DNA from: Deltaproteobacteria bacterium
GTDB taxonomy: Bacteria; Desulfobacterota; Binatia; Binatales; Binataceae
NCBI GenBank assembly: GCA_021794015.1
Contig: JAJYRQ010000021.1
Location: forward strand, 1 to 63,889
Length of the DNA: 63,889 nt
Reading direction: 5' to 3'
Shown: positions 26,529 through 36,880 of the stretch, piece after piece
Numbering within the stretch: position 1 is the first letter of the stretch
Layout of the letters: each line of letters begins with the position of its first letter
Position numbers and translations under genes: made by a program
The notes under the pieces: model-generated
Told to the model about the DNA's origin: nothing
Databases searched by the model: none
What the model saw: the letters and a program-made list of their open reading frames with translations, nothing else

Positions 26529-26658
26529 AGCTCGCCGGTTCTCCGTTGCCAAGTGACAACCGCTGGTGCGAAGGCTCCCGGCCGCGGATCGTGCGGCCCG
26601 AGTTTCGCCTTTTGTACGACCAAGAATTGCGACAGCTCTTGCGATGTTCCGCCGAGCT
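26529..26658 (-). ncRNA. ssrS: Candidate 6S RNA between zapA and ygfA
   Basis: The 302-base gap 26389-26690 is the classical position of 6S RNA. On the minus strand a closing stem AGCTCGGCGG (26658-26649) pairs with CCGGCGAGCT (26538-26529), 9 of 10 pairs. Inside is a large open region whose 3' strand holds a hairpin GTTGTC-ACTT-GGCAAC (26560-26545), then a long interrupted terminal stem: GCGAA/TTCGC (26608-26604 with 26572-26568), CTC/GAG, and GGCCGC/GCGGCC (26598-26593 with 26585-26580). Closing stem, central bubble with a 3' hairpin and terminal stem is the 6S architecture. About 130 nt is shorter than the usual 160-200, so ends are uncertain. 6S RNA sequesters sigma-70 RNA polymerase. Confidence 0.55.
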
Positions 26659-26690
26659 TTAAGCATCGCCCCACCCACCCCCAATGCCGA

Positions 26691-26969
26691 TCAAACCTGC
26701 TCGACTCCTCCGGTCACCGCCGAAAGCCGCTGATTCAACGCGTTTATCCGCTCCAGCAACTCCTCATGCTCATGACGCAGTCTTTCCAGTTCGTCAGCGA
26801 AATTGAGTGCCGCCAGGATGACAAGGTTGATGGAATTGACGGTGCGGCTTGCCTGTTTTATTTCCTTGATTCGCTCTTCGACGGTGCGGGCCAGGAAACG
26901 GGCCCACTCGTCGCCCCGATCGCTGGCGACGACGAGGTTCTGGCCCAGTATTTCGACGCTAATCCCCAC
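26691..26969 (-). CDS. zapA: Cell division protein ZapA
   Basis: A 92-residue protein with the ZapA pattern: a beta-strand start (GISVEILGQNLVV), a helix with VEERIKEIKQA, then SINLVILAALNFADELERLR and a C-terminal coiled coil. It bundles FtsZ filaments at midcell. GTG 26969 follows the stop of the ZapB-like gene by 9 bases. Downstream are the 6S candidate, ygfA and rny, the conserved order. Confidence 0.88.
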   Translation of the reverse strand: MGISVEILGQNLVVASDRGDEWARFLARTVEERIKEIKQASRTVNSINLVILAALNFADELERLRHEHEELLERINALNQRLSAVTGGVEQV

Positions 26970-26978
26970 CCGGAGTCA

Positions 26979-27215
26979 TCAGAGTTCGAGGCCGTTGAAG
27001 CGGGCAAGTATCTTTTCGATCCTTGCTCGCACCTGCTGGCGCTCGTCTTCATGACTTTTGCGTTCCAGGTCGAAGCGCGCGGCGGCTTCCTGGTACTTGT
27101 GCTCGCTTTCGGCAAGCTTTTTCTGGAGTTCCTCGTTGAGGCGGCGCAGTTCCTCGATTTTCTTGACCGAAGCCTGAATCCGCGCCTCGAGCTGTTCCAA
27201 GATTTCAAATGCCAT
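26979..27215 (-). CDS. ZapB-like coiled-coil protein
   Basis: A 78-residue almost wholly helical protein (MAFEILEQLEARIQASVKKI onward) with continuous heptads, directly upstream of zapA. Genes of this size and shape in this position are usually annotated as ZapB-type division factors that bind ZapA. ATG 27215 is the start of the heptads; an upstream extension is non-conserved. Sequence identity of coiled coils is weak evidence, so the name rests on position. Confidence 0.65.
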   Translation of the reverse strand: MAFEILEQLEARIQASVKKIEELRRLNEELQKKLAESEHKYQEAAARFDLERKSHEDERQQVRARIEKILARFNGLEL

Positions 27216-27262
27216 GACTAAACAAACCCGGTTCCATTTTCTATTTCCGCTTGTCCGACCTG

Positions 27263-28627
27263 TCAAGCCGCAGCCGGCCGCAGCGCTTCCACCTGCTCGC
27301 CCTGCGCGCGCTCCTCGGCGAGCAGCGCCTCGCAGAACTCGGCCGGGTCGAATTCCTGCAAGTCTTCCAGCCCTTCCCCCAGCCCTACGAAACGCACCGG
27401 CAGCCCAAGCTGGTCGGCGATGGCGATGATGACGCCGCCTCTGGCCGAGCTGTCAAGCTTGGCCAGGATCACCCCGCTCAGTTCGAGGGCGCCGGTAAAA
27501 ACGGCCGCCTGGCTGATGGCGTTCTGGCCGGTCGTCGCGTCGACCACCAGCCATCGCTCATGCGGTGCTCCGGCAATCTCCCGGCCGACCACGCGGGCGA
27601 TCTTCTTCAGCTCCTCCATCAGGTTGGTTCGGGTATGGAGGCGTCCGGCCGTGTCAATGATGACCGTTTTGGCTCCGCGCGAGCGGGCGGCCTGCACCGC
27701 GTCAAAAGCGACCGCCGCCGGATCGGCGCCTTGCTGCTGGCGAATCAACTCGACCTCCGCGCGCCTGCACCATACCGCGAGCTGGTCGATCGCGGCTGCG
27801 CGAAAGGTGTCGGCCGCGGCCACCACCACCGGGCCTCTTTCAGCTTTGAACTTTGCCGCCAGCTTGGCAACCGAGGTCGTTTTGCCGACCCCGTTGACGC
27901 CTGCAACCAGGACCACAAGCGGCGCCTCGCCCGGGTCGGCCGGCGGCCGGGCCGTTGCCTGGAGAATCCGGACCATCGCCTCTTTGAGCGCCTGGCGAAC
28001 CTGTTCGGGGGTGGCGCCGGGCGCGAGCCGTTGCTTGACCTGCCCGACCAGCTTGGCGGCCGCGGCCACGCCGACGTCGGCTGCTATCAGGGCTTCTTCC
28101 AGTTGCTCGCAGGTTTCTGCGAGCGGCGCCCCAGGGCGGCCAAGGACTCCCGTGATTACCGCGAGCAGCTTGGCCCGGGTCTTGCCGACACCGTGAAAAA
28201 TGCGCCGCGCGCGAAGCGATCCTGCGTCGGCAGTCGGTGCCGAGTCGGCCGTCTCTCGAATCGGTCCGCCGGCGGGCGCGGGTTGCGTTCCGTTCGGCGC
28301 TGCGGACGAGGCCGCCCGAGCCGGCGGCTGAGCCTCGGCGCGCGCCCGAGTTTCGGGCGCCGGAGATGTCGGGGCTGTGCCGGCGGCGCCGAGGGGTAGC
28401 TTCTCCGGCTGCGCGTCGGTTGCGGAGGGCGTGCCCGCCGAGAGCGGCCCGCCGCGCCCTGCGGCGGTCTGTGCGATGTCCGGTCGGCCCGGGGCGGGGC
28501 CGGCAGGCTGACTGGCGGAGGGCGGCCGTTTTTTTCGGCAACTAAACTCGACAACCGCTGCGATGCCGAGCAGCGCGATTTCGATCGCAACGGCAAGAAC
28601 GACGATCTGGTGAGGTGTCAGCGCCAC
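27263..28627 (-). CDS. ftsY: Signal recognition particle receptor FtsY
   Basis: A 454-residue SRP GTPase. With start GTG 28627 it begins ALTPHQIVVLAVAIEIALLG, a membrane helix, followed by a ~110-residue Pro/Ala-rich acidic-poor linker and the NG domain from about residue 150. G motifs: AGVNGVGKTTSVAKLA, DTFRAAAIDQL, IDTAGRLHTRTNLMEEL, TTGQNA and KLDSSARGG. It docks ribosome-SRP complexes at the membrane. An upstream in-frame start at 28702 is possible but puts charged residues before the helix. It follows smc by about 200 bases. Confidence 0.93.
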   Translation of the reverse strand: MALTPHQIVVLAVAIEIALLGIAAVVEFSCRKKRPPSASQPAGPAPGRPDIAQTAAGRGGPLSAGTPSATDAQPEKLPLGAAGTAPTSPAPETRARAEAQPPARAASSAAPNGTQPAPAGGPIRETADSAPTADAGSLRARRIFHGVGKTRAKLLAVITGVLGRPGAPLAETCEQLEEALIAADVGVAAAAKLVGQVKQRLAPGATPEQVRQALKEAMVRILQATARPPADPGEAPLVVLVAGVNGVGKTTSVAKLAAKFKAERGPVVVAAADTFRAAAIDQLAVWCRRAEVELIRQQQGADPAAVAFDAVQAARSRGAKTVIIDTAGRLHTRTNLMEELKKIARVVGREIAGAPHERWLVVDATTGQNAISQAAVFTGALELSGVILAKLDSSARGGVIIAIADQLGLPVRFVGLGEGLEDLQEFDPAEFCEALLAEERAQGEQVEALRPAAA

Positions 28628-28830
28628 CTTTTTCTGAGCCTTCTCGCTTGCGCCCCCAAGGCAGCCGGCAGGCGGTTCGCGCCAACGCCGGCGCGCCGCC
28701 ATGCGGTGTTGCGTCGATTCCGGCAGCCGGCGCCGTCCGCGACCCCGGCGGCCGCCGCTGGCCAGCGCCCGCCGCCATATTACAGCATCTGCGTTGCGGC
28801 TGCGACACCTTTACCGCTCGGCGCTGCGGC

Positions 28831-31800
28831 TTAGGCCGCCTCGGGCAGCTTGAGCGCGGCCAGCTTGGAAATGCCGGGCTCCTCCATGGTGACGCCCAGC
28901 ACCTGCTCGCCGCACTGAATGGTGCGCTGGTTGTGGCTTATGACGATAAACTGCGTGCGCTCCTTAAGCTCGCCCACCAGCGAGGTGAACACGCCGATAC
29001 TGGCTTCGTCCAAGGGCGCGTCAACCTCGTCGAGCACGCAAAACGGGCTCGGATTAAGCAGGAACAGGGAAAAGATAAAGGCCAGCGTACAGAGCGCGCG
29101 CTCGCCTCCGGAAAGAAGCCCGATTCCCCGTATCTTCTTGCCCTTGGGCTGGATGAGGACGTTGATGCCGGCGCTGTCGTCGTCTTCGCCCGGCAAAAGC
29201 TCCAACCGTCCCGTCGCGTCAGGCATCAGCCGCGGCAGCATCGCCGTGAAATTGCGCGCCACCGCCTGGAAGGTGGCCTCGAAACGTTCGCGCGCCTCGC
29301 GGTTGAGCCGCTGCACGGTGGTGCTGAGGTCCTTGACCGCGGCTTGTAGGTCGGCCCGTTCGGCCGCCAGCGCGCCGGCGCGCTCGGCGAGTTCGGCCAG
29401 TTCATGTTGGGCGCCCATGTTGACGTCGCCCATCTGGTCGAGCCGCTCCTTGATCTCGGCAAGCCGCTGCTCGTCGGCGCCGGCGTCGCGGCCGGCCAGT
29501 GCCGCGGCGCTCTCTTCCCTGACGGTTTCGAAGTCGGCGCCGAACTGTTCCCTGAAGGCGGCGCCAAGTTCTTCCCAAAGGGCGCGCGCCCGGGCGCCGC
29601 GCAGCGAGTTTTCGTGCAGTTGGGCTTCGGTGCGGGTGCGCCGTTGCGCCGCGCTCTCCGCGCGCTGGCGCGCGGCCGTCGCCTCGTGCTCGGCCTGGGA
29701 GCAGAGCCGGGCGAGCTGGTCCGCTTGGCTGGCCAATTCGGCCTCGGCGGCCCGGTCGAGTTCCTCCTGGCGGGAGATACGGGCGAGCTCGGTTTCAAAC
29801 TCGCGCCCTTCGCGCTCCGTCCCCTCAAGCGAGGCGCGATGCTTGAGCGCCTGCTCTGCCATCTCGCCCGCCAGCGTATCCAGCCGGCCCACGTCCCGTT
29901 CCAGGGCGCGGCGGGCGGCGGCTTGTCCCTCAAGCACGGCAAGCCGGCGACTGGTCTCAGCCGCGAGCCGCTCGTGTTCGGCGCGCAGAGCGGCTCTCTG
30001 GCTTTCGAGCGACTCAAGCCGCGCGGCGGCAGCTTCTTCGACTTGGCCGAGTGCCGCGATCTCCTTTTCGGCCTCGAGGCGGCCTCGGCGAAGCTCTTCG
30101 AGCCGGCTGCGTAGGCGAGCGGCGCGGTCTTCGAGCAACGCTTTGCGCGCTTCGGCCTGGGCCAGCGCACCTGCGCTGGAGGTGGCCGCACGGGCCCGCT
30201 CGCCGACCTCGGCGCGTCGTGCGGCACGGCGCTCGGCCTGCCGTTGCTGCTCGGCAGCGGCGGCTTTGACCTCGCCCTCGAGCCGCTCTACCTCCCGGGC
30301 GAGCGCGGCCGCCGGCTCGGGCTGCTGCCTCTGGGATTGGCCGGCGGGATCGGCGAAAACCTGGTCTTGCGCCGCGCCGCCGTGGACTATCTGGCCCGGC
30401 CGGAAAAGGTCGCCTGCGGCGGTGACAAAAACCCACTGCCGCAAACCGCTTTGCCACGCCCGCAGGGCGGCCGCCAGGTCCTCGACAATTAGCACGTTGC
30501 CCACAAGCGCCTCGGCCGTCTGCTCGAAGCCCGGGCGCACCTTGATGGCGTCAAGCAGCCTGGCAACCATGCCGGGAAAATGCGGCGCGGCGGAATCGGA
30601 CGGCCGCTGCGGCCCAAGAAGAATGCTCACGCGCCCGGCGCGTTCCTTTTTCAGCAGTTCAACCGCCTGGACCGCAGGCTCGGGCGAAGCCGCGAACAGA
30701 GCCTCGCGGTTGTCGCCCCAAAGCCGTTTAAGGGCCGGCTTGAGCGGGGCGGGGAGTTCGAACATCTCGTCAATAAAGGCCGGCGCCACGGCGATTGCGC
30801 GCTGTTGTAAGAGCTGAAGGACAGCCTCGAGGCGCCGGCGATGGTGCGGCTGCGAGGAAGGCTCTGAGGCTGCAACCGGCGTTAAGATTCGCTCTTGAAG
30901 GGCGTCCATTCTCGCCTGTGCCTGGGAAAGGCTCGCCCTGGCTGAAAGTTCGGCTGCCTGGGCGGCGCGATGCGACTGTTCGAGATGCGTCAGCTCCTCG
31001 CGCTGCTTTTCCAGCTCGACGTTGAGCGTGGCAAGCGCGCTGGTGCCGTGCTCGATTTCCCGGCCGAGCGCGGTTACTTCCTCGGCCAGAGCGGCGCACT
31101 CGCGTTCCAGCGCCAGCCGTTCATTATCGGCGCCGGCCAGGTGTCCCCGGCTGGTCGCCGCCTGACGCATCAGCTCGGCCAACTCGTCCTTGGCCTCCTC
31201 TTCCTGCTCGCCGAGCCGCTCAAGTTCGGCGCGCAGCCCGCTCTCGCTCTGCCTGAGCTCGGCCAGTTCCTGGTCCGGGGCGGCGGCGCCGGCCGCCTCG
31301 GCGACGGCCAGTTCGGCCTGGCGCGCGGCACGCTCCGCGCGGGTTGCCTCCAGGCGCCGTTCGAGTTGAGCGATGAAGCCGGTCAGTTCGGGAGTGAGCC
31401 TGGCGATTTCTTCCAGCCGGCGGCTCAAAATCTCCCTGGATCGCGTCCGCTCGGCGATCCGCGCGCGGACTTTGTCCAACTCGCGGCTAACGGTGCTCAG
31501 GCGTTCGCGGTAATTGGCGAGGCGTTGCGCCTGGGCCTGGGAGTCGGCGCCCAGGCGTTCGGCCTCGGCCTGCTCGTGCTCGGCCTGTGCGCCGAGCTGT
31601 TCGGCAAGGGCGAGCGTTTGCGCCAGTTCGTTGTGCTGCGCGACGATGCGGCGGGTGGCGACCAGGCGCTGGAGCTCGCGCATTTCGTCCCTTAAGACCT
31701 TGAAGGCTTCGGCGCGTTTGGCTTGGCGGCGCAAAAGCGCCATCTGGCGCTCGGTCTCGGCGGCGATATCTTCCAGTCGGGCCAGGTTTCTGCGGGTGCG

Positions 31801-32358
31801 TTCAAGCTTTTGCTCGCTTATCTCGCGCCGCTCCTTGAAGAGCGCGAGGTCCGCGGCCTGCTCGACCATGACCCGCAGGTCGGCCGGGCGCGCCTGGATC
31901 ACCTCCTCGATTTGCCCCTGGGCGACCAGAGCATAGCTGCGGCTTGAGATACCGGCGGCCATGAACAGTTCGCTGATGTCGCGAAGCCGGCAGGGCACCT
32001 TGTTGATGAGGTACTCTCCCTCGCCCGAGCGGTAGAGGCGGCGCGCGATGCTCAGCTCGCTGAGCTTGTCGTAGGGTTGCGGCAGCGGCGCGCGCTCGCT
32101 GGCTTCGAGCACCAGGGTGACTTCCGCCATGGCGGCGGGAGGCCGGCTTTCGCTGCCGGCGTAAAGCAGGTCTTCGGCGTTGCGCCCGCGAAGCCGGCTG
32201 GCCGCCTGCTCACCGAGCACCCAGCGGATAGCGTCGGTCAGGTTCGACTTGCCGCATCCGTTGGGCCCGACCACAACGCTCAAGTCCGAGGGGAAATGTA
32301 CGACGCAGGGCTCAAGAAACGACTTAAAACCGAAAAGTTCAAGGCTCCTAAGACGCAT
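28831..32358 (-). CDS. smc: Chromosome segregation protein SMC
   Basis: An 1175-residue condensin ATPase, the usual length. N-terminal Walker A is VVGPNGCGKSNLTDAIRWVLGEQ and the Q-loop region LVAQGQIEEVI follows. Two long coiled coils flank a hinge near residues 500-650. The C-terminal head has LLSGGERALCTLAFIF (signature) and FCVLDEVDAPLD (Walker B). It compacts and segregates chromosomes with ScpAB, which are not in this window. Co-directional with ftsY downstream, a common pairing. Confidence 0.96.
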   Translation of the reverse strand: MRLRSLELFGFKSFLEPCVVHFPSDLSVVVGPNGCGKSNLTDAIRWVLGEQAASRLRGRNAEDLLYAGSESRPPAAMAEVTLVLEASERAPLPQPYDKLSELSIARRLYRSGEGEYLINKVPCRLRDISELFMAAGISSRSYALVAQGQIEEVIQARPADLRVMVEQAADLALFKERREISEQKLERTRRNLARLEDIAAETERQMALLRRQAKRAEAFKVLRDEMRELQRLVATRRIVAQHNELAQTLALAEQLGAQAEHEQAEAERLGADSQAQAQRLANYRERLSTVSRELDKVRARIAERTRSREILSRRLEEIARLTPELTGFIAQLERRLEATRAERAARQAELAVAEAAGAAAPDQELAELRQSESGLRAELERLGEQEEEAKDELAELMRQAATSRGHLAGADNERLALERECAALAEEVTALGREIEHGTSALATLNVELEKQREELTHLEQSHRAAQAAELSARASLSQAQARMDALQERILTPVAASEPSSQPHHRRRLEAVLQLLQQRAIAVAPAFIDEMFELPAPLKPALKRLWGDNREALFAASPEPAVQAVELLKKERAGRVSILLGPQRPSDSAAPHFPGMVARLLDAIKVRPGFEQTAEALVGNVLIVEDLAAALRAWQSGLRQWVFVTAAGDLFRPGQIVHGGAAQDQVFADPAGQSQRQQPEPAAALAREVERLEGEVKAAAAEQQRQAERRAARRAEVGERARAATSSAGALAQAEARKALLEDRAARLRSRLEELRRGRLEAEKEIAALGQVEEAAAARLESLESQRAALRAEHERLAAETSRRLAVLEGQAAARRALERDVGRLDTLAGEMAEQALKHRASLEGTEREGREFETELARISRQEELDRAAEAELASQADQLARLCSQAEHEATAARQRAESAAQRRTRTEAQLHENSLRGARARALWEELGAAFREQFGADFETVREESAAALAGRDAGADEQRLAEIKERLDQMGDVNMGAQHELAELAERAGALAAERADLQAAVKDLSTTVQRLNREARERFEATFQAVARNFTAMLPRLMPDATGRLELLPGEDDDSAGINVLIQPKGKKIRGIGLLSGGERALCTLAFIFSLFLLNPSPFCVLDEVDAPLDEASIGVFTSLVGELKERTQFIVISHNQRTIQCGEQVLGVTMEEPGISKLAALKLPEAA

Positions 32359-32545
32359 CCCTCGCCAACCTCGTCCCCTCCACCGGGCTTAAGGCCTCGG
32401 GCAAGGCCCGGGCTGCCGCCGCTTGCGCTACGCCGTCGCGCTCGGCGCGTCCCGGCCCAACACGAAATGTTCGCAACGCTCGGCGCTCCCCAGCCGGCTG
32501 TCCTACGGCGCGCTCTTCGTCGTCGGCACCGGCGTATCGGCCCTC

Positions 32546-33193
32546 TCACTCCGGCAAAAGCTCGGTGTTCCAGTAAGCGGCGTCGACCGTGGTCAGGAAA
32601 GGCATCCACTGGCGGTAGCTGCGCAGGCTGAAAAGCCCCGGCGTGGAAGGCGTCCACTGCGGCCTGAAGGGGGCGCGGATGAGCGACATCTGCGCCTGCT
32701 CCGGCGTTCGGCCGCCCTTGCGCCGGTTGCACGTATGACAGGAGCAGACCACATTCTCCCAGGTCGAAAGACCGCCGCGCGAGCGCGGTATTACATGGTC
32801 CAGGTTGAGCTCGCTGCGCGCAAAGCGCCGCCCGCAATACTGACACCGGTTCCCGTCCCGGGCGAAAATGTTGAAACGGGAAAAACGCACGTGCCGGCGC
32901 GGCATCCGCTCGAAAGCCGTCAGCAGCAGCACCCGGGGCACCCGCACGAAGCCGCCCACCACGCCCAGACGCTCGTGATGGACCTCGGCCGACAGCGCCT
33001 GCCAACTGTCGAAATCGAAGGTCTGGTAGCGCTCGTCCACCGCCTTGGCCACCCCTTGGTAGAGCAGCGCAAAGGCCCTCTTGACGGAGGTCACGTGAAC
33101 CGGGAGATAGGACCGGTTCAGCACCAGAACCTTGCTGTTCAGCAGGCTCTGCGCAGGCAGGGACCCCGCCAGCATTTCAACTGACGCGGACAT
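32546..33193 (-). CDS. HNH endonuclease family protein
   Basis: A 215-residue protein with a C-terminal HNH nuclease fold: CQYCGRRFARSELNLDHVIPRSRGG, then WENVVCSCHTCNRRKGGRTP. Both CxxC zinc pairs, the His of LDHV and the Asn of ENVV are present. The N-terminal ~90 residues (VLVLNRSYLPVHVTSVKRAF, then LLYQGVAKAVDE) match the widespread chromosomal HNH proteins rather than homing or restriction enzymes. Target and role are unknown. It lies 187 bases upstream of smc on the same strand. Start ATG 33193; the homologous part begins about residue 15. Confidence 0.85.
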   Translation of the reverse strand: MSASVEMLAGSLPAQSLLNSKVLVLNRSYLPVHVTSVKRAFALLYQGVAKAVDERYQTFDFDSWQALSAEVHHERLGVVGGFVRVPRVLLLTAFERMPRRHVRFSRFNIFARDGNRCQYCGRRFARSELNLDHVIPRSRGGLSTWENVVCSCHTCNRRKGGRTPEQAQMSLIRAPFRPQWTPSTPGLFSLRSYRQWMPFLTTVDAAYWNTELLPE

Positions 33194-33561
33194 TACCAAA
33201 CGAGTAGCTGCACAATAGGCCCCAAGTCAAGTCGCACGGACGCTGGCCTCTGCCGCGAGCCTCCCGCGCGCGTATGGCGCGTAGTGAACCCTTCCAGCCA
33301 AAAACTGTCACCCATCTACTGAACGAGTGCAGGGCGTTGACAATTAAGACCGGATGATGGCAGACGTCTTGCGTCGCTGTCTTCCGTGCAGAAAAGCCTG
33401 GACTGGTAATGCGACATTCGGCAGTGAGTTCCGCCGTGAGCGGATCACGGCCGCGGGGGATATTGTCGCCGGTCAGCGTGACTTCAATCCGGCGGTTTTG
33501 GCGCCCACGGCGCTGGGCGCGACGGTAGCCAGTTGGGGAGCTGGCTCGGGGGATTCCTGCG
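33194..33561. promoter_or_regulatory. Divergent intergenic region, HNH gene and propeller lipoprotein
   Basis: A 368-base gap with no convincing gene. The left end contains CTGCACAATA (33206-33215), the same box seen at 22922 and, with one change, 58770, always in front of leftward genes. The right end carries GGGGGA about 9 bases before the lipoprotein ATG. Promoters for both genes should be here, but I cannot fix -35/-10 hexamers. Confidence 0.35.
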
Positions 33562-36546
33562 ATGACTCGGGGGTTTGGGCCGCCTCTGTTGGCTGTCTGT
33601 CTGGCTCTGTTAGCGACGGTCGCTTGGCTGAGCGGTTGCGGTGGTGCCGGTGGCTCCGGCCTGCCCGTGGTCGTCCAGGGCGCGATAATGGGCGGACAGG
33701 TTCCCATTGTCGGCGCCACCGTCAGTGCGTGGGCGGCGGGCAGCAGCTACCGCGCGGGCGCGGCGCTACTGAGTAGCGCAACCGCGGACGGCAGCGGCAA
33801 TTTCTCTCTGCCGTTCACCTGCTCGGCGGGCGACTCTCAGATTTATCTGACCGCAACCGGCGGCAGCACTCCCAGCGGCCCCAATTCGGCGATCGGCTTC
33901 AGCGCGGGGTTGGGCGCCTGTAGTTCCATTCCCAACTTGAGTCAGGTGGTCGTCAATGAAGTGACAACGGTGGCCACTGCTTACGCGCTGGCGGCGTTTA
34001 CCGACGCCACCGGCGAGACGATCGGCGGCTCCTCGCCCGGAGTGCAGGTCGGGATGTTGACCGTCGGGAATATGGCGGACGTGCTGACCGGGCGGGTTCC
34101 CGCATCGCTGCCGCAGACCACGGTCGCGCCCGTACAGAAGATTAATACGCTGGCTGATATTCTTGCTGCCTGCGTGCAAAGTTCCGGCCCGGCATCGACC
34201 CCATGTGCCGACCTGTTTGCTGCCGCCACCGTATCGGGCGGAGTTGCTCCGACCACTACGCTGGCCGCGGCTCATGCGATCGCGGCCGGTCCGGCCGCAG
34301 TCAACGCTGGCGCGCTATTCGGGGTTTTTAGGGGTTTCGCCACCCCGCCCTTTACGCCGGTTCTCGCGGCGCAGCCGACCGACTGGGCGATGGCCTTTAA
34401 TTTTAGTGGCGGCGGCTTGGCCTTCCCGGCTTGGATCGCAATCGACTTCGAGAACAATATCTGGGTGACCAATCAAGCAGGCCTCCTCGGCTCCGGCTGT
34501 GTGGCGCCTAACAGGAATGGAACGCTGACCGAGCTGTCGGCGACGGGCGAGCCGCGCTCCCCAAGCTGCGGCATCTCGCCGCCCACGGGCGATATCTCTG
34601 ACCCGATCGGCGCCGCCTGGAACGGACTGAGCAACCTATGGGTAGGCAGTGCCAACCCGGCCGGGCCCAGCGTACTCGAGGTGTCGGTGACTCCCACCGG
34701 ATTGAAATATCTCAAGGTCGCCAACACCGGTGCACAGCCGTTCGGCGTTGCCACAGACCTTGGGGGCAACGTTTGGGTGACCGACGTAGTCGGCGGCGGC
34801 GTGAGGGAAATCACCGCGAACTTCAGCCCGAGCAAACCTGGCGGGATCGGCTTTGTTGCCACCGGTTCCCAGCCCAACGGCGTGGCAGTGGGTCCCTCAG
34901 GCGCGGTGTGGGTGGCCAACGCGGGCAGCGGGTCAGTGACCGAGGTGACCGCCGGCCCTGTGGCCTCCAACGGCGTGCCGACGTTCACCACCAAGAGTTT
35001 TCCGGGCGGCGGCCTGTCGCAGGGGGCGCCCAGCGGCATCGCGTTTAGTCCTTTCGGCACCATCTGGGTAAGCAATCCGACGAACTACGGAGCGGGAAAC
35101 CCCGAAGGCAACGTGGTTGGGCTCAACGCCGACGGAAGCCCGCTAAGCGGCTCGCCCTTCGCGTTGGGCTCGCCGGGGTTCAACGCCCAGCCCTTTGGCA
35201 TCGCGGTGGACGGAATCGGCAATGTTTGGGTGGCCGATTGCCAATTCACCACCGGCTTGGGCGGCGCCAACGGCTGCACCTCGGCAACCGGCGGCCCTGG
35301 CGCGGTGAGCGAGTTGAGCCCGACCGGCATGTTGCTCTCCCCGCCCAACGGTTACAGCGAGGGAGGCATGAGCAATCCGGCGGGAATCGCCGTGGACTCG
35401 GCCGGCAACGTCTGGGTTGCCAACGACGGCGCCGCCAGCGTGACCGAATTCATCGGCATTGCCGGCCCCGTGACGGTACCGATGGTTGGCCCGGCGCCGG
35501 CGTTGCCGACGCCGACTCCCGGGGCGGCTCCCACCTCGACCCCGGCAATAACGCCAAGTCCAACTCCGAGTGCAACCGCCACGCCGACGCCCACCGCGAC
35601 CCCGACCCCAACCCCGACGCCTACGGCCACGCCGAGTCCAACACCCACACCCACGCCGACTCCGACCGTCTCGTTGACTCCGACTCCTACGCCCACGGCG
35701 ACCGCGGTGGTTGGGGCCAACATTCTGGTGGCTGCCGGCGACGTCGAGGAGTCGCTCTTCAATTCGAGCACCGACACCTGGGGAACGCCCTCTTCGATCA
35801 TCGGTTCCAGCTTCAATGCGTACGGCGTTGCGCTTGATTCTGCGGGCGACATGTTCATCACGAGTCCCGGAAACGGCGCGGTGTATGAAGCGAGCTACCT
35901 TGGCGGTCGGACTTGGGCAGCCCCCACGCCAATCATCGATGCTTTCAGCGACCCGAATTTCGGCGGCACGCCGTATCCCGGCGGAATCGCGGTGGATGCG
36001 AGCGGGAACCTGTTCATTGCGGTTCAGGCCGGCCCGCTGCTCGAGGCCGTGTTCAACCTTGGAACTGGCAGGTGGGTCACCAGCGTGGTCGACAATAGCC
36101 TGCCGGCAGCGGGTGGGATTGTGATACCCTCGGTCGGTACGGTGTACTACACCACCACGAACGGGGTGAGTTCCTCGACTTTCAGTGGCGGAGTCTGGAG
36201 CACGCCGACCACGATTGTCAGCAAGAACACGCCCAGCAGCGACGTCGTTGGGTTAGCCAGGGATTCCTCCGGCAACCTCTTTATCATTGACGCAAACATG
36301 GGCACCGTGACCGAAGCCACCTTCAGCGGCGGCACGTGGAGCGCCAAGCTCATCGTCACCAGCGGACTCGTCTCCCCGCTGGGCATCGCCGTGGACGGGC
36401 AGGACAACCTGTACATAGCGGACCAGGGGAGCGCCAACAGCGTAAAGCGGGCCGCGAACAACGGCAACGGCACCTGGAGCACGCCGTCGCAAATCTTTGC
36501 ACCCCTCGGATCGAGCAGGCCGAACTTCCTCGCCGTCGGCCCGTGA
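33562..36546 (+). CDS. Large NHL/Vgb-type beta-propeller lipoprotein
   Basis: A 994-residue exported lipoprotein. A hydrophobic signal ends in the lipobox LSGC (C26), followed by Gly-rich residues. Residues ~35-110 form an Ig-like domain ([13 protein letters not shown]...[14 protein letters not shown]). From ~290 to 640 are repeats of the form [14 protein letters not shown] typical of NHL/streptogramin-lyase propellers. Residues ~650-715 are a Thr-Pro repeat linker, and 716-994 form a second propeller with different repeats ([25 protein letters not shown]). Outer-membrane or periplasmic location is inferred; ligand unknown. The N-terminal half is paralogous to the frameshifted gene at 56163-57277. 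SD GGGGGA precedes ATG 33562. Confidence 0.8.
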   Translation: MTRGFGPPLLAVCLALLATVAWLSGCGGAGGSGLPVVVQGAIMGGQVPIVGATVSAWAAGSSYRAGAALLSSATADGSGNFSLPFTCSAGDSQIYLTATGGSTPSGPNSAIGFSAGLGACSSIPNLSQVVVNEVTTVATAYALAAFTDATGETIGGSSPGVQVGMLTVGNMADVLTGRVPASLPQTTVAPVQKINTLADILAACVQSSGPASTPCADLFAAATVSGGVAPTTTLAAAHAIAAGPAAVNAGALFGVFRGFATPPFTPVLAAQPTDWAMAFNFSGGGLAFPAWIAIDFENNIWVTNQAGLLGSGCVAPNRNGTLTELSATGEPRSPSCGISPPTGDISDPIGAAWNGLSNLWVGSANPAGPSVLEVSVTPTGLKYLKVANTGAQPFGVATDLGGNVWVTDVVGGGVREITANFSPSKPGGIGFVATGSQPNGVAVGPSGAVWVANAGSGSVTEVTAGPVASNGVPTFTTKSFPGGGLSQGAPSGIAFSPFGTIWVSNPTNYGAGNPEGNVVGLNADGSPLSGSPFALGSPGFNAQPFGIAVDGIGNVWVADCQFTTGLGGANGCTSATGGPGAVSELSPTGMLLSPPNGYSEGGMSNPAGIAVDSAGNVWVANDGAASVTEFIGIAGPVTVPMVGPAPALPTPTPGAAPTSTPAITPSPTPSATATPTPTATPTPTPTPTATPSPTPTPTPTPTVSLTPTPTPTATAVVGANILVAAGDVEESLFNSSTDTWGTPSSIIGSSFNAYGVALDSAGDMFITSPGNGAVYEASYLGGRTWAAPTPIIDAFSDPNFGGTPYPGGIAVDASGNLFIAVQAGPLLEAVFNLGTGRWVTSVVDNSLPAAGGIVIPSVGTVYYTTTNGVSSSTFSGGVWSTPTTIVSKNTPSSDVVGLARDSSGNLFIIDANMGTVTEATFSGGTWSAKLIVTSGLVSPLGIAVDGQDNLYIADQGSANSVKRAANNGNGTWSTPSQIFAPLGSSRPNFLAVGP
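35502..35704 (+). repeat. Thr-Pro coding tandem repeats inside the propeller lipoprotein
   Basis: About 200 bases of imperfect repeats of ACNCCNACN type encode alternating Thr-Pro with occasional Ser/Ala ([11 protein letters not shown] and similar). It is an extended, probably glycosylatable linker between two beta-propellers. Such DNA is prone to length variation. Confidence 0.8.
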
Positions 36547-36880
36547 GGGACGAAAGTGTTCGGGTTGTAAGCTAGGGCAGGCCGACACGAGCGGGAATTA
36601 GCGCGGCACACGGCAGCAGCGCCGCTAGGGCCTGCGGTAGGCGCCGGCCGGCGCGCCGGCGGTCGATCCATCCCGGCCGGGGGCGAGGCTTTGAGTCGCC
36701 TTGCTTTGCTCAAGCCCCCTTTCTATGATGGAGGCGGTACGAAGCCTGCCGCGGGCCGACCGCCGGGGCCCTGCGGTGGTGGGGTTCAGCCGGCGATTCG
36801 TTCCCAGGAGGGAGCGTACCGCGGCGGCTAAGCCCGAGTGTGGATCTGGCTGGATTCCGGTGACGCTAACACAGCCTTCT

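Noticed and set aside
28919..30817. 632-codon rightward frame inside smc
   Set aside because: Ser/Arg-rich mirror of the coiled coil; smc on the other strand is unmistakable.
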